A stretch of DNA of 64,000 bases from Breviolum minutum Mf 1.05b.01 (GCA_000507305.1 DF240085.1:75574-139573); one strand, 5' to 3'; positions 34,460 through 45,517 are shown, counted from the first letter of the stretch. A program made the numbers and translations. Notes: generated by a model not told the origin, from the letters alone.

Positions 34460-35250
34460 AAATGGCGGGCGGTTTTGGATGATGTCCACTTTTAGTACCT
34501 TTAGTGCAACAGTGGATATGCCTCGATTGGTTAATGGCGATCCATTCCTAAAAATTAAAATAGAAAAAAATAATGTATATATATATATATACATATATAT
34601 CTACTACCCACTGGACCCAGAGTTTTCGCAACCCCGAACCTGTGTTTCCTGTTTTTAGTGATTTTTTGCACTGTATACGATGATCATCGACCTATCAAAT
34701 CATCGGGTTGCCTACTGCTGACTCGAGGCTCGAGCAGTGATTCATGGATCCCCTAAGTAAAAACATTTATGTTTGGAAATTTCTTCCACTTTGGAGCAGG
34801 TGTAAGGAAGGACCTGACCACTCTGTGTTGAATCTAACATGCAATGATTCAAATCCGAGGTGATCAATCAGGAGGATCGCACGCTAATCCTGTTGATTCC
34901 AGAATCTTCAATTGCAATGTACGAAGCCATGTACTAGCTACTATCTAATCAACTCATGTTTTTTTCCATGACAAGATTGACAAGTTGCTCCACATATTTG
35001 CGCACTGCTAGTGACTCTGACTCTTTCATCACACTTGGACGTAAATTCTGAGAATCCGACATCATCTGTTGTCGGCCCAAACGCCACGCCTGCCGACGTG
35101 TATGCCGGGATGCCGACAATCATACATATAATCGAAGCACATAGGAAGATGATTTGACAGTTTCAGTATCAGTTTCCTGCCTGCCCACTGCACAGCCAAA
35201 TTATGATTTTTGTGGAGGCTCTATTGGGGATGCGAATCTCTAAACTTGGA
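34460..35250. other. stretch without a supported exon
   Basis: TA run near 34575-34600. No frame with good splice sites found. Confidence 0.4.
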
Positions 35251-35255
35251 CCGGA

Positions 35256-35364
35256 TTATCCCACAGCAAACTTATCCACGACAAATTCTCGCTTGGGAAC
35301 CTCGAAGATGGTGCGCAAATGCCAACGTCGATGTTCAACCTCAGCACCCACATTGGCATTGAAC
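35256..35364 (-). CDS. candidate exon, possibly terminal
   Basis: After CCTCTGAG|G; 35 open codons to TAA at 35256, or to a GA donor (GTGG|GATAAT). Peptide FNANVGAEVEHRRWHLRTIF then EVPKREFVVDKFAVG. Strongly protein-like. Confidence 0.5.
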
Positions 35365-35763
35365 CTCAGAGGTCCAAGTTGGGAGGGAGAACATCGCGGG
35401 TTGAAGCACTGGGGATTGGAAGTGCTCCATCTTGTACCCCATAAATTACAAATGATATCTATGTCTATATATATCAAATATATACATGATAGTGTTTCGA
35501 ATCGAAATGGATGGTTTCACTGTGTTGAACATCCTTGGGCTCAAACTTAATCGGTCTGAAGACAGGCCACGATGAAAGGGGATACGGGGAGCCATATGAA
35601 CATTGATATTCTCTTACTGTACATGCCCTATTCATGTTTCGAAAACTTTCGGAAATATAATTTAAATCAATTATATATACCAAGTAGATAGTATAAATGT
35701 GTCCATCTATACACGGTAGTGTGTATGTTCTAAGGATACATAAAGGTATCGGACAACGGATAC

Positions 35764-35947
35764 CTGTAGAAGTAAAACAGATCTCCCAGTGTCCAAATGG
35801 GCCCCCAACAAGTTCCCTAGGTGCAACATATCCAATTTCTTCACCTGCCAACGATGGCTTGAATTCATTGAGAAACTCTCCAAGCCGCAAGGTATCCAAT
35901 GGGGCATCGAAGAATGCAGAGATGAATTCAAGGATAGAAGATATCAT
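35764..35947 (-). CDS. candidate exon(s)
   Basis: One frame runs through DTLRLGEFLNEFKPSLA (donor GCAG|GTGAAG at 35845) and on to PRELVGGPFGHWEICFTST (donor ACAG|GTATCC at 35764). Either one long or two short exons. Confidence 0.45.
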
Positions 35948-35956
35948 TGAAAATAA

Positions 35957-36075
35957 TCAAATAATGGACTTGATGGGGTTGGTTGAAGACTTCTTGACTT
36001 CGTCCATCTGCAAGGTGACACATTTCAATGCGTTTCCTTCCAGGTGTTCGAAGTTGGATTGTTGGTGGGTTCTTG
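35957..36075 (-). CDS. candidate exon, possibly terminal
   Basis: From TGGGAAG|CA, 39 codons to TGA at 35957. Peptide HQQSNFEHLEGNALKCVTLQ then MDEVKKSSTNPIKS. MITE B copy 2 ends 22 bp before the acceptor. Confidence 0.45.
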
Positions 36076-36097
36076 CTTCCCAGGAGGGAATGTGTGA

Positions 36098-36216
36098 TAC
36101 TGTTGATGGTTCAGAAACCCGGCGATCACCAGTTGAGGTTGGTAGCTTATCCCATTATTTAGAAGGTTTGATACATCCCAGGTGGTGATCGCCAGATTTC
36201 TCAACCATCAACAGTA
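36098..36216. mobile_element. MITE family B, copy 2
   Basis: 119 bp with long inverted ends (TACTGTTGATGGTTCAGAAA and TTTCTCAACCATCAACAGTA, then GGCGATCACC / GGTGATCGCC). Orientation opposite to copies 1 and 3. Confidence 0.9.
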
Positions 36217-36276
36217 CCTCAAGCTCAAGTGAGCTCCATTCCAATCACAACTTTGGAAAGTGAAAAAAAAAAACGC

Positions 36277-36321
36277 CTTGTTTTGCAGCTGCGCTGTGGC
36301 GATCTTGAGTGCCTGGCTGAG
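36277..36321 (-). CDS. candidate exon, 15 codons
   Basis: GTGAAG|CTC to CAAG|GCGTTT (GC donor), phase 0. Peptide LSQALKIATAQLQNK. A plus-strand alternative exists after TTGTTTTGCAG at about 36288. Confidence 0.3.
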
Positions 36322-36457
36322 CTTCACATCAACAGAATGTTCACTTTGTGGCGGGGTTGTAGACTTCTGGGAGGGATGTTATCGAGATTCAATTCATACC
36401 GAATTTCATATATAGAGTAGTACAAAGTGAATCTGAAGCTATCAAATCGGTGATTAA

Positions 36458-36588
36458 TCAATCCTCAGCTTTGCCAAGAACGGTTGCTTCCGCTTGTCGG
36501 AAGCATCCCTTCACTGACTTGCTGTTATTGTCTGCCTGCATGGACCACTGACGCAAAGCATTTTTCTGGCTCTTCGCAATGGCACGAC
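36458..36588 (-). CDS. candidate exon, possibly terminal
   Basis: GGGACTAG|GT, then 42 codons to TGA at 36458. Peptide RAIAKSQKNALRQWSMQADN, then SKSVKGCFRQAEATVLGKAE. Helical, basic. Confidence 0.45.
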
Positions 36589-36599
36589 CTAGTCCCAAA

Positions 36600-37995
36600 C
36601 AAAGTTTTTGTCGTGCACACACTTCGAAAGTTATCAGTGTGGGCGAAGAAATCTCATATTGAGTACAGCTTATCATTGTAGATCATGTATGATAATGTAG
36701 GGACATCGCATTAAAATATATTAAAATGATAAAATGACCAACTGAATTAGAATGATTCTCAGCATCCCACCAAGACTCTCTGCAGCAAAGAGTTGTTGGA
36801 CCTGGCAGGTCACAAATAAACCACGTGGCCAACCGTTTTTTTAAGTCACCACTAGATAAGCCCCATTGAAACAGGAGATGGATCTACATTCTGCATGTTT
36901 TTCTATTTTTTGCATTGTTGATGTTTGTTGTTGTTTTTTTTCCGTTTCGCAGAAAAACCGGTATGTGTGGAAGATCTTTGCTCCCATCAAGGTGATAACA
37001 TGAGGAAGACGTAGTATACTGAGTATACTCTAGCATGGAACTTAACTTCCTCACAGCTAAAATTCAATGAATATCTTGTTCCGTCCCGTGGAATCATGAA
37101 TCAATCACAGCCGCACTTCAGCCCTAATCATTCAAGGCCACCGAGAACTGAGCGTAGTGTTTCACGCAAATGGTGCCTGGGGATTATGCCAAGGCCGATC
37201 CATTTCTAGGACAGCGGTCAGCCCTTAACAAAAATGCATATCATATACAGTAATGTATAGTATGTAATATGTGTGTATAATCGTTACAAAAGATAACGTG
37301 TCTTAGAATGACGCTCCCGAACCCGGGAAGTTTGTCCCAGGGGTATGTTTCGCAGATCTGTTTCAGGGTGTGTTCGGGGTGTGTTTTCCACCTCAAGTAG
37401 AAAGACCAAAATGAGGGATCTGTTTCGGGGCATGTTTTGGGGGGGTGTTTCGGGGTAAGTCTTGCCAAAGTCGAACTTCCCACCCTTACGTGAAGTTGAT
37501 CACAAACAGAAAACCGCCATGTACTGCCCAAAAAACACCCACTGTATACCTGCAATCTTCAACTACAAAATACATCATTTGATCGGACCGAATTCCCGAA
37601 TTATACTTTAAAGTTCGACTTATTTAGTCATCTATACGCACCGAAAAGAGAGGAATGTCATGGTTGATGACAGAAAATTTACTGACGTCGTATAGACCCC
37701 TAAGTCTCAATCCTAGTCCAGGACTACTCAGCCGGACCAGGAATAATTGATGCAATTCCCAATGGAGTGGCCTGTGAAACCCTCAGACCTTTCAGGTGGG
37801 AAAAAATAATTGCCCTCTTAAAATAACCTCTTTGCTTCACTAAAGCGATGACTCAAAACAACATAAACGTACTTAAAAACAATCAGTGGTCATTAATGAA
37901 TACTAATGAACAATAATCAAATACTAATCAATGTTGGTTTGCTTTGGGTTTCACACGTTTTCACATCATTTTTTTTGTTTATTCTTTCTCGTCAA
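36600..37995. other. stretch without a supported exon; GTTTCGGGG-type imperfect repeats
   Basis: Between 37340 and 37465 the words GATCTGTTTC, GTGTGTTCGGGG and GTGTTTCGGGG recur. They keep one minus frame open by chance. No splice-bounded exon was found. Confidence 0.4.
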
Positions 37996-38002
37996 ACATC
38001 AC

Positions 38003-38078
38003 AGGTTGTACTGGGCTCCCAACGCCACAAGGCCACACTCTGTTGCAGCACGGCGGCTTGCTGCCAACGTACCACTGC
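38003..38078 (-). CDS. candidate exon, GC-rich
   Basis: AATTCAG|GC to CCT|GTGATG. Peptide SGTLAASRRAATECGLVALG then AQYN. The plus strand after CATCACAG is open as well. Confidence 0.4.
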
Positions 38079-38366
38079 CTGAATTGGGGATATTTATTTC
38101 AGGAAAAGGTTACATCAAGGGAGTTCATCACAAGATATCATAATCTGTGATGTACATCTATATATCTCTGAATATTATCTTGTCCAAGTAATGATACACC
38201 TGATGTCTAAGGGTATCCGGTTCATTTTTTCCCCGATGACCATACCAGTATCTTATAATTTCTCATCACAGCAGGGAGAGCTTGGGGAGAAGCAAACAGG
38301 CTGGAAAATCTTCGAACCGCGACCCAACAAATTTTCAGGATACCATCAGTATGTCAACCCCGGCAC

Positions 38367-38480
38367 CTGCCCCAAACTAAATCCTGCACCACGAAGCCAC
38401 ACACGAATGCATCCTCCACGCCATGCCTGCGAGATCCACTGACCGTCTGACCGTCCGACAATGAGTCGGAGAGGTCTTCT
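38367..38480 (-). CDS. candidate exon, 38 codons
   Basis: TCCTCAG|AGA to CAG|GTGCCG, phase 0 at both ends. Peptide RRPLRLIVGRSDGQWISQAW, then RGGCIRVWLRGAGFSLGQ. An alternative frame EDLSDSLSDGQTVSGS would end at a GC donor (CGCAG|GCATGG). Confidence 0.45.
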
Positions 38481-38907
38481 CTGAGGACTTGGCCTCCACC
38501 ATCTTAGAATGATTTCAATATGCTGCAAAAACAGGTGAACTCCAGCAAATTAAGCAATTCAATATAATCCAATCATAGTGCCATTTTTAAGCTTTAGCAT
38601 CTATACAACATAATGTGTGTATAAATATGTCTCTGTGTATATATATACACGTACATACAGGACATTGTAAAAAGCCAACAAACTGAAGACCATAGGTCCA
38701 GGAGTCCTGGAAACATATTATATGCCATTTATATGCCCCTAACTGAGATCAGTTCAAGAATTTCGGGTCAACCGTAGGTGGCATGGCGGCAAACCTTGGA
38801 TTGTCCAAGTGGACAATCCACAAACTCCACGATGGCCTCCACCAGAAATTTCAAGATGTCTTCACGCTCACGAAGCTCCATAGAATCCAAGTGATCAGAG
38901 ATCATAC

Positions 38908-38980
38908 CTGGGGCAACCAAGAAAAAGTTGGTCTCATCCCTGTCTTTTTCTTATGAAGAGACGCGGTTTTCACAAGAAGC
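38908..38980 (-). CDS. candidate exon
   Basis: TTTCAAG|G to CCCCAG|GTATGA. Peptide LLVKTASLHKKKTGMRPTFS then WLPQ. Confidence 0.45.
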
Positions 38981-39029
38981 CTTGAAACAACTGAAGATGA
39001 CAATCTTTCCGGGCGATTCCGGATGATAC

Positions 39030-39155
39030 CTGTCACTGTCACATCCCTGGTGTTTTCGACTGCGCCCTGGGCTGAGTGACGATTGCGAGAGCTCCAAAGT
39101 TTCCACTGATCAAAGACCTCCAGAGATGGAGAGAGGGTCGGAAATGCGACGAAAA
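39030..39155 (-). CDS. candidate exon
   Basis: Peptide FVAFPTLSPSLEVFDQWKLW, then SSRNRHSAQGAVENTRDVTV, ending GACAG|GTATCA. Its end phase does not match the start of 38908-38980, so another exon or other boundaries are needed between them. Confidence 0.45.
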
Positions 39156-39850
39156 CTCCATTGACATACGTAGAATTGCAGTAACATCTACAATATACAA
39201 TCATCAAGAATGGCATGATACAATCGTTGCCTTTCAACGTTTAGATACAGTCGTGTTTCAACCTTTGGCACCTATGGTAGTCGTGCCTATGTTCCACCCA
39301 AGGCCATAGCTAAAGCATGATGGTTTCCCAGCAAACTTTATAGTCGTCAATGCAACCTCCATGTGGGATGATGTTATGCCTTTATGCCCTAGTACAGCAG
39401 ATGTGCAATTTCAGCTCGTGCCGCGGTGTATACATCCGTAGCGTATACATTTTCGGAAGCATATCTGCAGATACGTGGCATTAAAATACTCATGGGGATA
39501 TGTACTCGCAATGTATATGAAGAGATTGTGTGACTATCACGTTGATCATTTATTTGTTGTGTTCATGTATGCTACTTGGATAACATCCATTCTCTTGTGT
39601 TAGTATGTAAGCGTATCAGCTCCCAGACATGAAGCCCTTAAAACTGTGGGCGGATTTGGAAGTCTTTCCAACTGTTCGTGGAATCCAATTTCCCACAACG
39701 GTTCTTCATCTTTCTTCAAGGATCATTCCCTCTGAAACGAGTACGCATAATGAGCTTGCTAAATATGATGGGAACTACGATCATGCTCTCCAACCATGCT
39801 ACCTTCCACAGACTTCAAAAAAACAACAGACATCACCACACCACATGTAC

Positions 39851-39985
39851 ATCTAGGCAACAATGCCGTCCCTTTTCAGCAATATTCAACATCCCCAATA
39901 GATTGCCCTGTGATATCGTGGGACCCATTGATATCATCGCCGCCTCAGTAGCGTGGAGTGCCTCGTACATCCCCACACTCCGTTC
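39851..39985 (-). CDS. candidate exon, 45 codons
   Basis: GCTGCCAG|GAA to AGAT|GTACAT, phase 0 at both ends. Peptide ERSVGMYEALHATEAAMISM, then GPTISQGNLLGMLNIAEKGR. One of the most convincing unknown exons. Confidence 0.55.
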
Positions 39986-39989
39986 CTGG

Positions 39990-40915
39990 CAGCGATTTAC
40001 TTTCAGTGAAAAGTAGGGACATTGAGTCAGTATATTTTAAAACCTTGTTTGTTTGAAAACCTTTCTGAAAAGTCTCTCCTGCAAAAAGTGTTGCAAAAAC
40101 TACAATATCAAAAAAACATGTTGACACGAAGCAAAGGCGGTTGGAAATTCATGATTAACATCTGTGTCACCTCGAGGATTACATCAATTTGATTCAATTT
40201 GGTGAAGCTGGCATCTGCGTAGTTCGCGAGTCAGAAATCCGACATCTTCATTGAAGACGGGCATTAATCATCCACAGCCCCAACCCTCAACTAGTTGAGA
40301 GCATGATTTTTTCATCTAGCTCACAATCTGATATCTTTCTGACGCCCAAGTTCGGGTGCCCTCACTAGTGACCACTAGAGGTTCTAATCCTACCCAGTGA
40401 CTATCCACGTGCTTGTTTCTCAACCTTACCTGTACTTGAACATACCTCTAAAATCCTATAGATTGGCTGGGAATTATACTGACTCAACTGTCAAAAGCGT
40501 TGATGGACGACCATAGCTGTAACATCCTTCACATGCCAGACTCGCTATAGACTTCCTGATCTTCGGCCGGATCTCTGTCTGGCGGGGAAGCAATGGCACA
40601 CCCGTTGGGTGGAAACAATGGCAACGGTGTTTTTTAGCATCCCAAAATTGAAGCTTCGTGAAAATCCATATTCAAATGTTATCATCTCCCAGTGTCCTAG
40701 CGGGTTGATATATCAATCGTTTCCTCAAAGTTTGTTCATGTCCATATCCATTGATTCCCGATTTGTCTCAGGATTACATTGATTACATCATAATATGTCA
40801 AAGTTCAACACAATCTAGAATAAGGTCCTTGATGATTTTTCCAGAAATTTCCCCTACCAATCATATTTGGGGTAAAGTTTCGATGTCGCTCTAATTCACT
40901 CACAATACCCCCAGC
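39990..40915. other. stretch without a supported exon
   Basis: No splice-bounded frame recognised on either strand. Confidence 0.4.
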
Positions 40916-40919
40916 TCGC

Positions 40920-41022
40920 CTGAAAGCGTAAGGTACGACGTTCCACATCCAATAGCTGCTGGCGTCGAAAATACTCCGCCGCAGTCTTGCGTTCCTCCAG
41001 CAAAACCATCAGGAAATTAAGG
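40920..41022 (-). CDS. candidate exon, charged alpha-helix
   Basis: From GTCATAG|C to TTTCAG|GCGAGC (GC donor). Peptide LNFLMVLLEERKTAAEYFRR, then QQLLDVERRTLRFQ: heptad-like, amphipathic, typical of coiled coils. No identity. Confidence 0.55.
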
Positions 41023-41153
41023 CTATGACTCCATGATGTTTGTCCGGTTATCAAAGGACAAATGGTTCAAACAAGGAGCATCAAATGTATGTGTGTTTAT
41101 ATATAATATAAAATTATATCCATTTGAAGAGGCTTTTTGTCAACCTTGGCCAC

Positions 41154-41284
41154 CTTTTCCCCATCCTCCACGGTGAGTCGTGCCAGGCCATGCCATTCCT
41201 TGAAAAAGGACCATATCACAGCAAAGTCCTCAGCCAAGCGACTGCTAGAAATCTCCATGATTTGAGGTCATCAAGGCTGAGAGC
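41154..41284 (-). CDS. two candidate short exons
   Basis: 41220-41284 (GAAAG|GCT to GCT|GTGATA; ALSLDDLKSWRFLAVAWLRT) and 41154-41198 (TTCAAG|GAA to AAAG|GTGGCC; EWHGLARLTVEDGEK). The 21-bp gap is too short for a normal intron, so at most one boundary pair is right or one of the two is false. Confidence 0.35.
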
Positions 41285-41503
41285 CTTTCATGCTAAAAAT
41301 TCCCCTACCTTAACAGGGCCTTGCTGAAACTTATCAGGTCAGCTGGGCTATGTTAGGGCCGTTGACTTGAGCTAGTTGAGACATTTCTTGGATCAACAAT
41401 GGAGTGGGTGGCAAGGCTTCATGAAAAGAACTAGCAAGATAATGGCTCCTGATTCACGGCATCCTCTTTGGAAGGTATGCATGGGTGTGCTTATCATAAA
41501 TAT

Positions 41504-41609
41504 ATGGATGTTTCCGAAAATAGTGGTACCCCCAAATCATCCATTTTAATAGGGTTTGCCATTACAAACCATCCATTTGGGGTACCTCTATTTTTGGAAA
41601 CACCCATAT
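41504..41609. mobile_element. MITE family A, copy 2
   Basis: 106 bp, about 90% like copy 1 at 26941, same ends and CCAAATCATCCATTTTAATA core. Confidence 0.9.
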
Positions 41610-41894
41610 GAACATGCGCATAAAATATACTTTCTCAATCCAGTCGCTTTTCAGAAGCTCCACTAAAGTCAGTTGCCTAGGGGGCCAAATATCCTTTAAA
41701 AAATGTGGTGAATGCAAGCTTTCCAATGCAACATAGATAATAAGTGTTTTTTTCATCCAACTTGGGGGAAGCATCTATGCATTCCACCTTTATAGCTATA
41801 ACAACCAAAGCTTCTGTGACAAGAAAAGTGATGAAAATGTGTCATGTCAGGTGTCCACCATTGGCATTCCTGCCAGTGAAACATCATCAGGTGC

Positions 41895-41989
41895 CCCGAA
41901 CGATCTTGCGTATGATCTGGAAGAAAATCTGTTTGCTGAATTCCTCCGGGGGGGCATAACTTGGCATAAAAGCAGGACACGGAAATGGC
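41895..41989 (-). CDS. candidate exon, strand uncertain
   Basis: Minus: GGATAG|G to CGGG|GCACCT, peptide PAFMPSYAPPEEFSKQIFFQ then IIRKIVR. The plus strand carries an equally good reading (SETSSGAPNDLAYDLEENLF). Confidence 0.4.
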
Positions 41990-42638
41990 CTATCCTAAGT
42001 CACAGTGAACACAATAAAGTACAATCAACCCTTGCACCAAGATCGTGTAAGATAAGTCATGTAAGATCTGAGAACTCAAGATCATGTCCTTCAAAATCAA
42101 TTTCTGCTTTTTCATGCTTTTCTTACAACATTCAGTATTCCCTCCGACGCATAGATTCATTGCGAAGGTGGAGGCATATCCCCACAGCCATGCTTCAATA
42201 TATCTCCTTCGTTTCTACTCACAATGGTCAATCGGCCAACCAGCAAAACGATCTGTGTGGGGGATTTGCTTTTTGAGACAACCCTGTAATATCCTCTCTG
42301 TCGGTCATATCAGATACCGAGAGAGATATCATGAGCCCCCAGATTCCTAGATGTCACATGGCACCCAATTCACTGCACTCACCTGCATTTGGCGCAGTCG
42401 GCTAGCACGTGCATCTGCCTGAAACATCCCAAAAAATAAGAAGAAAGGAGCTCCCGCCCGAGATGGGCGGAGGTCACAAAAAAAAGATCCAGGTTGCTGT
42501 CAGAATGGGCTACCTAAATCCATCGCAACAAAAAAACGTCAGACAGTGCGACTTCTGCAGTCAAAAGTGTTCTGGAATGCTATGGATGCATCCACTTTCA
42601 GATTTTTCTCTTTTCCTGCCCTTCCCGGGATTCCCAAC

Positions 42639-42665
42639 CTCAGCTATCTTATCAACCGCCCAAGC
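42639..42665 (-). CDS. candidate micro-exon
   Basis: TTGGTCAG|GCT to GCTGAG|GTTGGG, nine codons (AWAVDKIAE). Low certainty. Confidence 0.2.
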
Positions 42666-43624
42666 CTGACCAAAGTGATCAGGGGAAAATATCATCATGA
42701 AACTCGCTGCATTTCAGCATTTTGACTGGACAGATATTTTGGTCATCGTGACCTGACCGGCAAGCTTATAGTGAAGACTTGGAAAAAAAAAATGATGAAA
42801 AAATACTCAAAAAATCACCGGATTACTCGATTGGGATCATGGATCAATAAGGATTCATCACTATGGGATAGCGTTGCTTCTGGGCACGATTGGTGGTCAC
42901 TCCAAATCGGAGGAAAAAACCGGCCAGCACCAGTCACTAACCTTCCCCTGTGCTGGCAGGATGAATTGTCCATCAACCATGTCCGCAAAACACCGAAAGT
43001 TTCCCATACACCAACTTGCAATGAGACAACACTGCAAAGGTCATTAGGATAAAAATGATGTGCTGTGGCAAGGTGTGACTGTCAAAAAGTATATTATGTA
43101 GGCATCTCACATATTTTCAACTGCAATTATTCAGTGTGTGTTTATCAGTTCGTTTATCACATACGGACTCCTTTAACGCAACAAAATTTTGAGATATTTT
43201 TATTCTATATGGAAAACAGTTCAGGAAAAAAGATCTGTGGATTCTATATTTCAGGGCTCCTGAATCATGGTCTACAAAACGTTTTCTCACACAGATTTTC
43301 AGCCTGCAACCATCTGGAGAAGATCAACTGCATCAGAACCTTTCCGAGGCTGGAAAAAATCAATGTCTTGCAGCAGTTCGTCCCAACCCTCCAGTGGGTA
43401 GCGTCATAGGGAAAACACCCAATCCATGGTGAGTTTTATGGTGATCATTTGTAAAAAAAAATGGTACAAATTCTAAAGTATTTCTCAGATTGGCAGCACT
43501 TATCATTCAAGTTTTTTCGGTTGCTACTCTGTGCTTTGCAGTCTTGAGATTCCTTGAGACTATCTCAACTAGATCTCAGGATGGATCTTCATCTGATTAA
43601 AATTGAGTCAAGGCAAATACGTAC

Positions 43625-43686
43625 TTGGAACTGGTGTCGCAACCGGCAATTTCTGTTAGCTTCCTTGGCCCAAGCAATCTTAAGAC
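43625..43686 (-). CDS. candidate exon
   Basis: TTTGCTAG|GT to CCAA|GTACGT, a strong donor. Peptide LKIAWAKEANRNCRLRHQFQ, basic helix. Confidence 0.5.
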
Positions 43687-44156
43687 CTAGCAAAGAGCTT
43701 TGCCGTGGATTCAACCAAAATTCAATACTCTGGATCTCTACACAGACTTTCCCTTCTCATTGACTTGATGTCTGAAGGAAATGTATAATTTACTCGTTAA
43801 TCAACCACTGAACCTGAGGACAAATACAATGAGAAATCCTGTGGCGATGTAGTACATCTTCAACGACGGTAGGCAAAGTGAAACCATCAACTTGACAATG
43901 ATATCTAAAATTGTGTAGACAGTAGATATGCAGGGTATACATATCCAAACACAATGTATACTGTACAAATATATGTAGATTCATATCCATATCAGATCAT
44001 GTGTGATATTCACAGACTACACGGTATCTTGTATACATAGCACATCATAGGAGCGAAACGGCAGAGAATGATTTTTCGGGGGCATATGCCACTAGTGCGA
44101 TATGCAAGTAGATGTGAAAAGCTCACATGAGTAAAACCCGAACTGGACCACTTGAC

Positions 44157-44254
44157 TAGCGCTCGCCGTTGCCTCGCCTTATCTTGCATGTGGACCTTGC
44201 AGAGTGCCATTCTCAAGGCTTGCACCTGATCCCCCAATGATTGGAACAGCAGCC
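44157..44254 (-). CDS. candidate exon, basic helix
   Basis: GACATCAG|GG to GCTA|GTCAAG. Peptide LLFQSLGDQVQALRMALCKV, then HMQDKARQRRAL: amphipathic, IQ- or coiled-coil-like, no consensus IQ motif. Confidence 0.5.
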
Positions 44255-44570
44255 CTGATGTCTGTTTTGGTGCTTGTGTGAACGATAAGTTCCTCCAGTC
44301 GCCATATAGCAGAACTTTCGCTGCTGGTCTGACTCTTCAAAATCATCAAAATCTCATGGAATTCCAAGCATCTACTTCGTTGGAGAACACATTTTTCATC
44401 TTCTGCCAGTGATACCCTCTTTTACCTAAAGAACCATGGCCATGTTGCAGCTAGTAGCAAGCAGACCATCATCCAGTGGCATAAACTTAGCCAACCTTCG
44501 AGCGGCTGCGAAGGCTTTGCCATCTTTCCTTGTGAACCTTGAGAACGTTGGGTGTTTTTTCCAAAAGCCA

Positions 44571-44686
44571 TACTGTTGATGGTTCAGAAATCTCAAACAG
44601 CCACCGTTTGGATGTCTAAACCCTTGTAAATAATGGTAGATAAACTATCAACCTCAACTGGTTCTCCGGATTTCTTCCATGCAGTA
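44571..44686. mobile_element. MITE family B, copy 3
   Basis: 116 bp, TACTGTTGATGG... to ...TTCCATGCAGTA. Ends 7 bp from the donor of the exon at 44694-44744, just inside the intron. Confidence 0.85.
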
Positions 44687-44693
44687 TCTTCAC

Positions 44694-45019
44694 TTGAACT
44701 CTGAGTTGCTAGCCATTGAATGCCAAGTATGAAGGCAATTGGACCTGAGCCATTTGCAGCACCAAGTCGGCTTTGGGGTGTTGACTGCTTCACCCAAGGA
44801 TGAATATAGCAAAAGCAGCTTGAGATCCTGACAGCACACACGAGGTGATTGAGTCTCCAAAGGCAGCAGCAGCCTGGTGGACAATCTGACCAATCGACAG
44901 CACCAGGTCCGGCTGGTCCGGCCAGGTACCATTTGGTGGGAAAGGGGGGAGACCAGCGAATGCTGACCATGTATTCAAATAAAGTGTTGGGTTTACATAT
45001 GTCATTTCTGTCCACATCC
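44694..45019 (-). CDS. two-exon segment of an unknown protein
   Basis: Exon 44794-45019 (CTCTTTGCTACAG|GG to CTTGG|GTGAAG) has 74 open codons: NPTLYLNTWSAFAGLPPFPP, DLVLSIGQIVHQAAAAFGDS and SGSQAAFAIFIL, the last possibly membrane-embedded. Exon 44694-44744 (CTCAG|G to TCAA|GTGAAG) fits its phase (SNCLHTWHSMASNSE). Lies after the stop at 45,719, so it would open a new gene. Not recognised. Confidence 0.55.
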
Positions 45020-45173
45020 CTGTAGCAAAGAGAGCAGTATTCATGAAACCACTCTCTTTGTCCGTCCAACGGCTGCAGCGTCCCCCTCTGCCTTGTAGCT
45101 CAAGGCTTTCGTCTCAGTTTTTGCATTAAATTTCCACCAGGTCGTTTTTAAAAAAATCCAAGGAGAAACACCT

Positions 45174-45198
45174 TGAGCCAACTAACTCAGTTGGCTCA
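45174..45198. repeat. perfect inverted repeat, 10-bp arms
   Basis: TGAGCCAACT and AGTTGGCTCA with 5 bases between. Function unknown. Confidence 0.85.
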
Positions 45199-45322
45199 TA
45201 GTCACATGGATCTCCAAAAAACAACTAAACGTTGCCATGGATCTCCAGTTGTGAAAATCTCGGAAAAAATGGTCTCCCCCTTTGGCCTATCCCAACATCA
45301 CTTGAGTAACCCCTGCTTTTGT

Positions 45323-45463
45323 GTAGCGAAGGGCATCTCTCCAAGCCTCAACCAGATATGGCTTCTCTACAAGCTGCTAGCCGCATCTGCGGTTCTGCAA
45401 GCACCATTTTCGGTGCTAAGATGCCAACGTGTAGGGACTCTTTGAGGTAAAGCCCTTCGCTAC
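45323..45463. mobile_element. possible MITE (family E), single copy
   Basis: GTAGCGAAGGGC at the left and its exact complement GCCCTTCGCTAC at the right, 141 bp overall. Only one copy is seen, so it may be just an inverted repeat. Confidence 0.4.
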
Positions 45464-45516
45464 CTTTGATCAATGAAGCGACCTGAAGGAACGAGGAGGA
45501 TCGATGGATTTTTCCT

Positions 45517-45517
<1 letters not shown>

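Noticed and set aside
41839-42276. 145-codon plus-strand ORF with acidic peptide
   Set aside because: Not fully excluded, but neighbours read on minus and a minus exon with splice sites overlaps it.
44593-45069. 158-codon minus-strand ORF
   Set aside because: It spans an exon in another frame (44794-45019) and MITE B copy 3; part of it is transposon sequence.
45170-45190. Possible relic of the dinoflagellate spliced leader (TTGGCTCAAG on minus)
   Set aside because: Only 10 bases match and the upstream part does not; it lies in an inverted repeat. Chance is likely in 64 kb.
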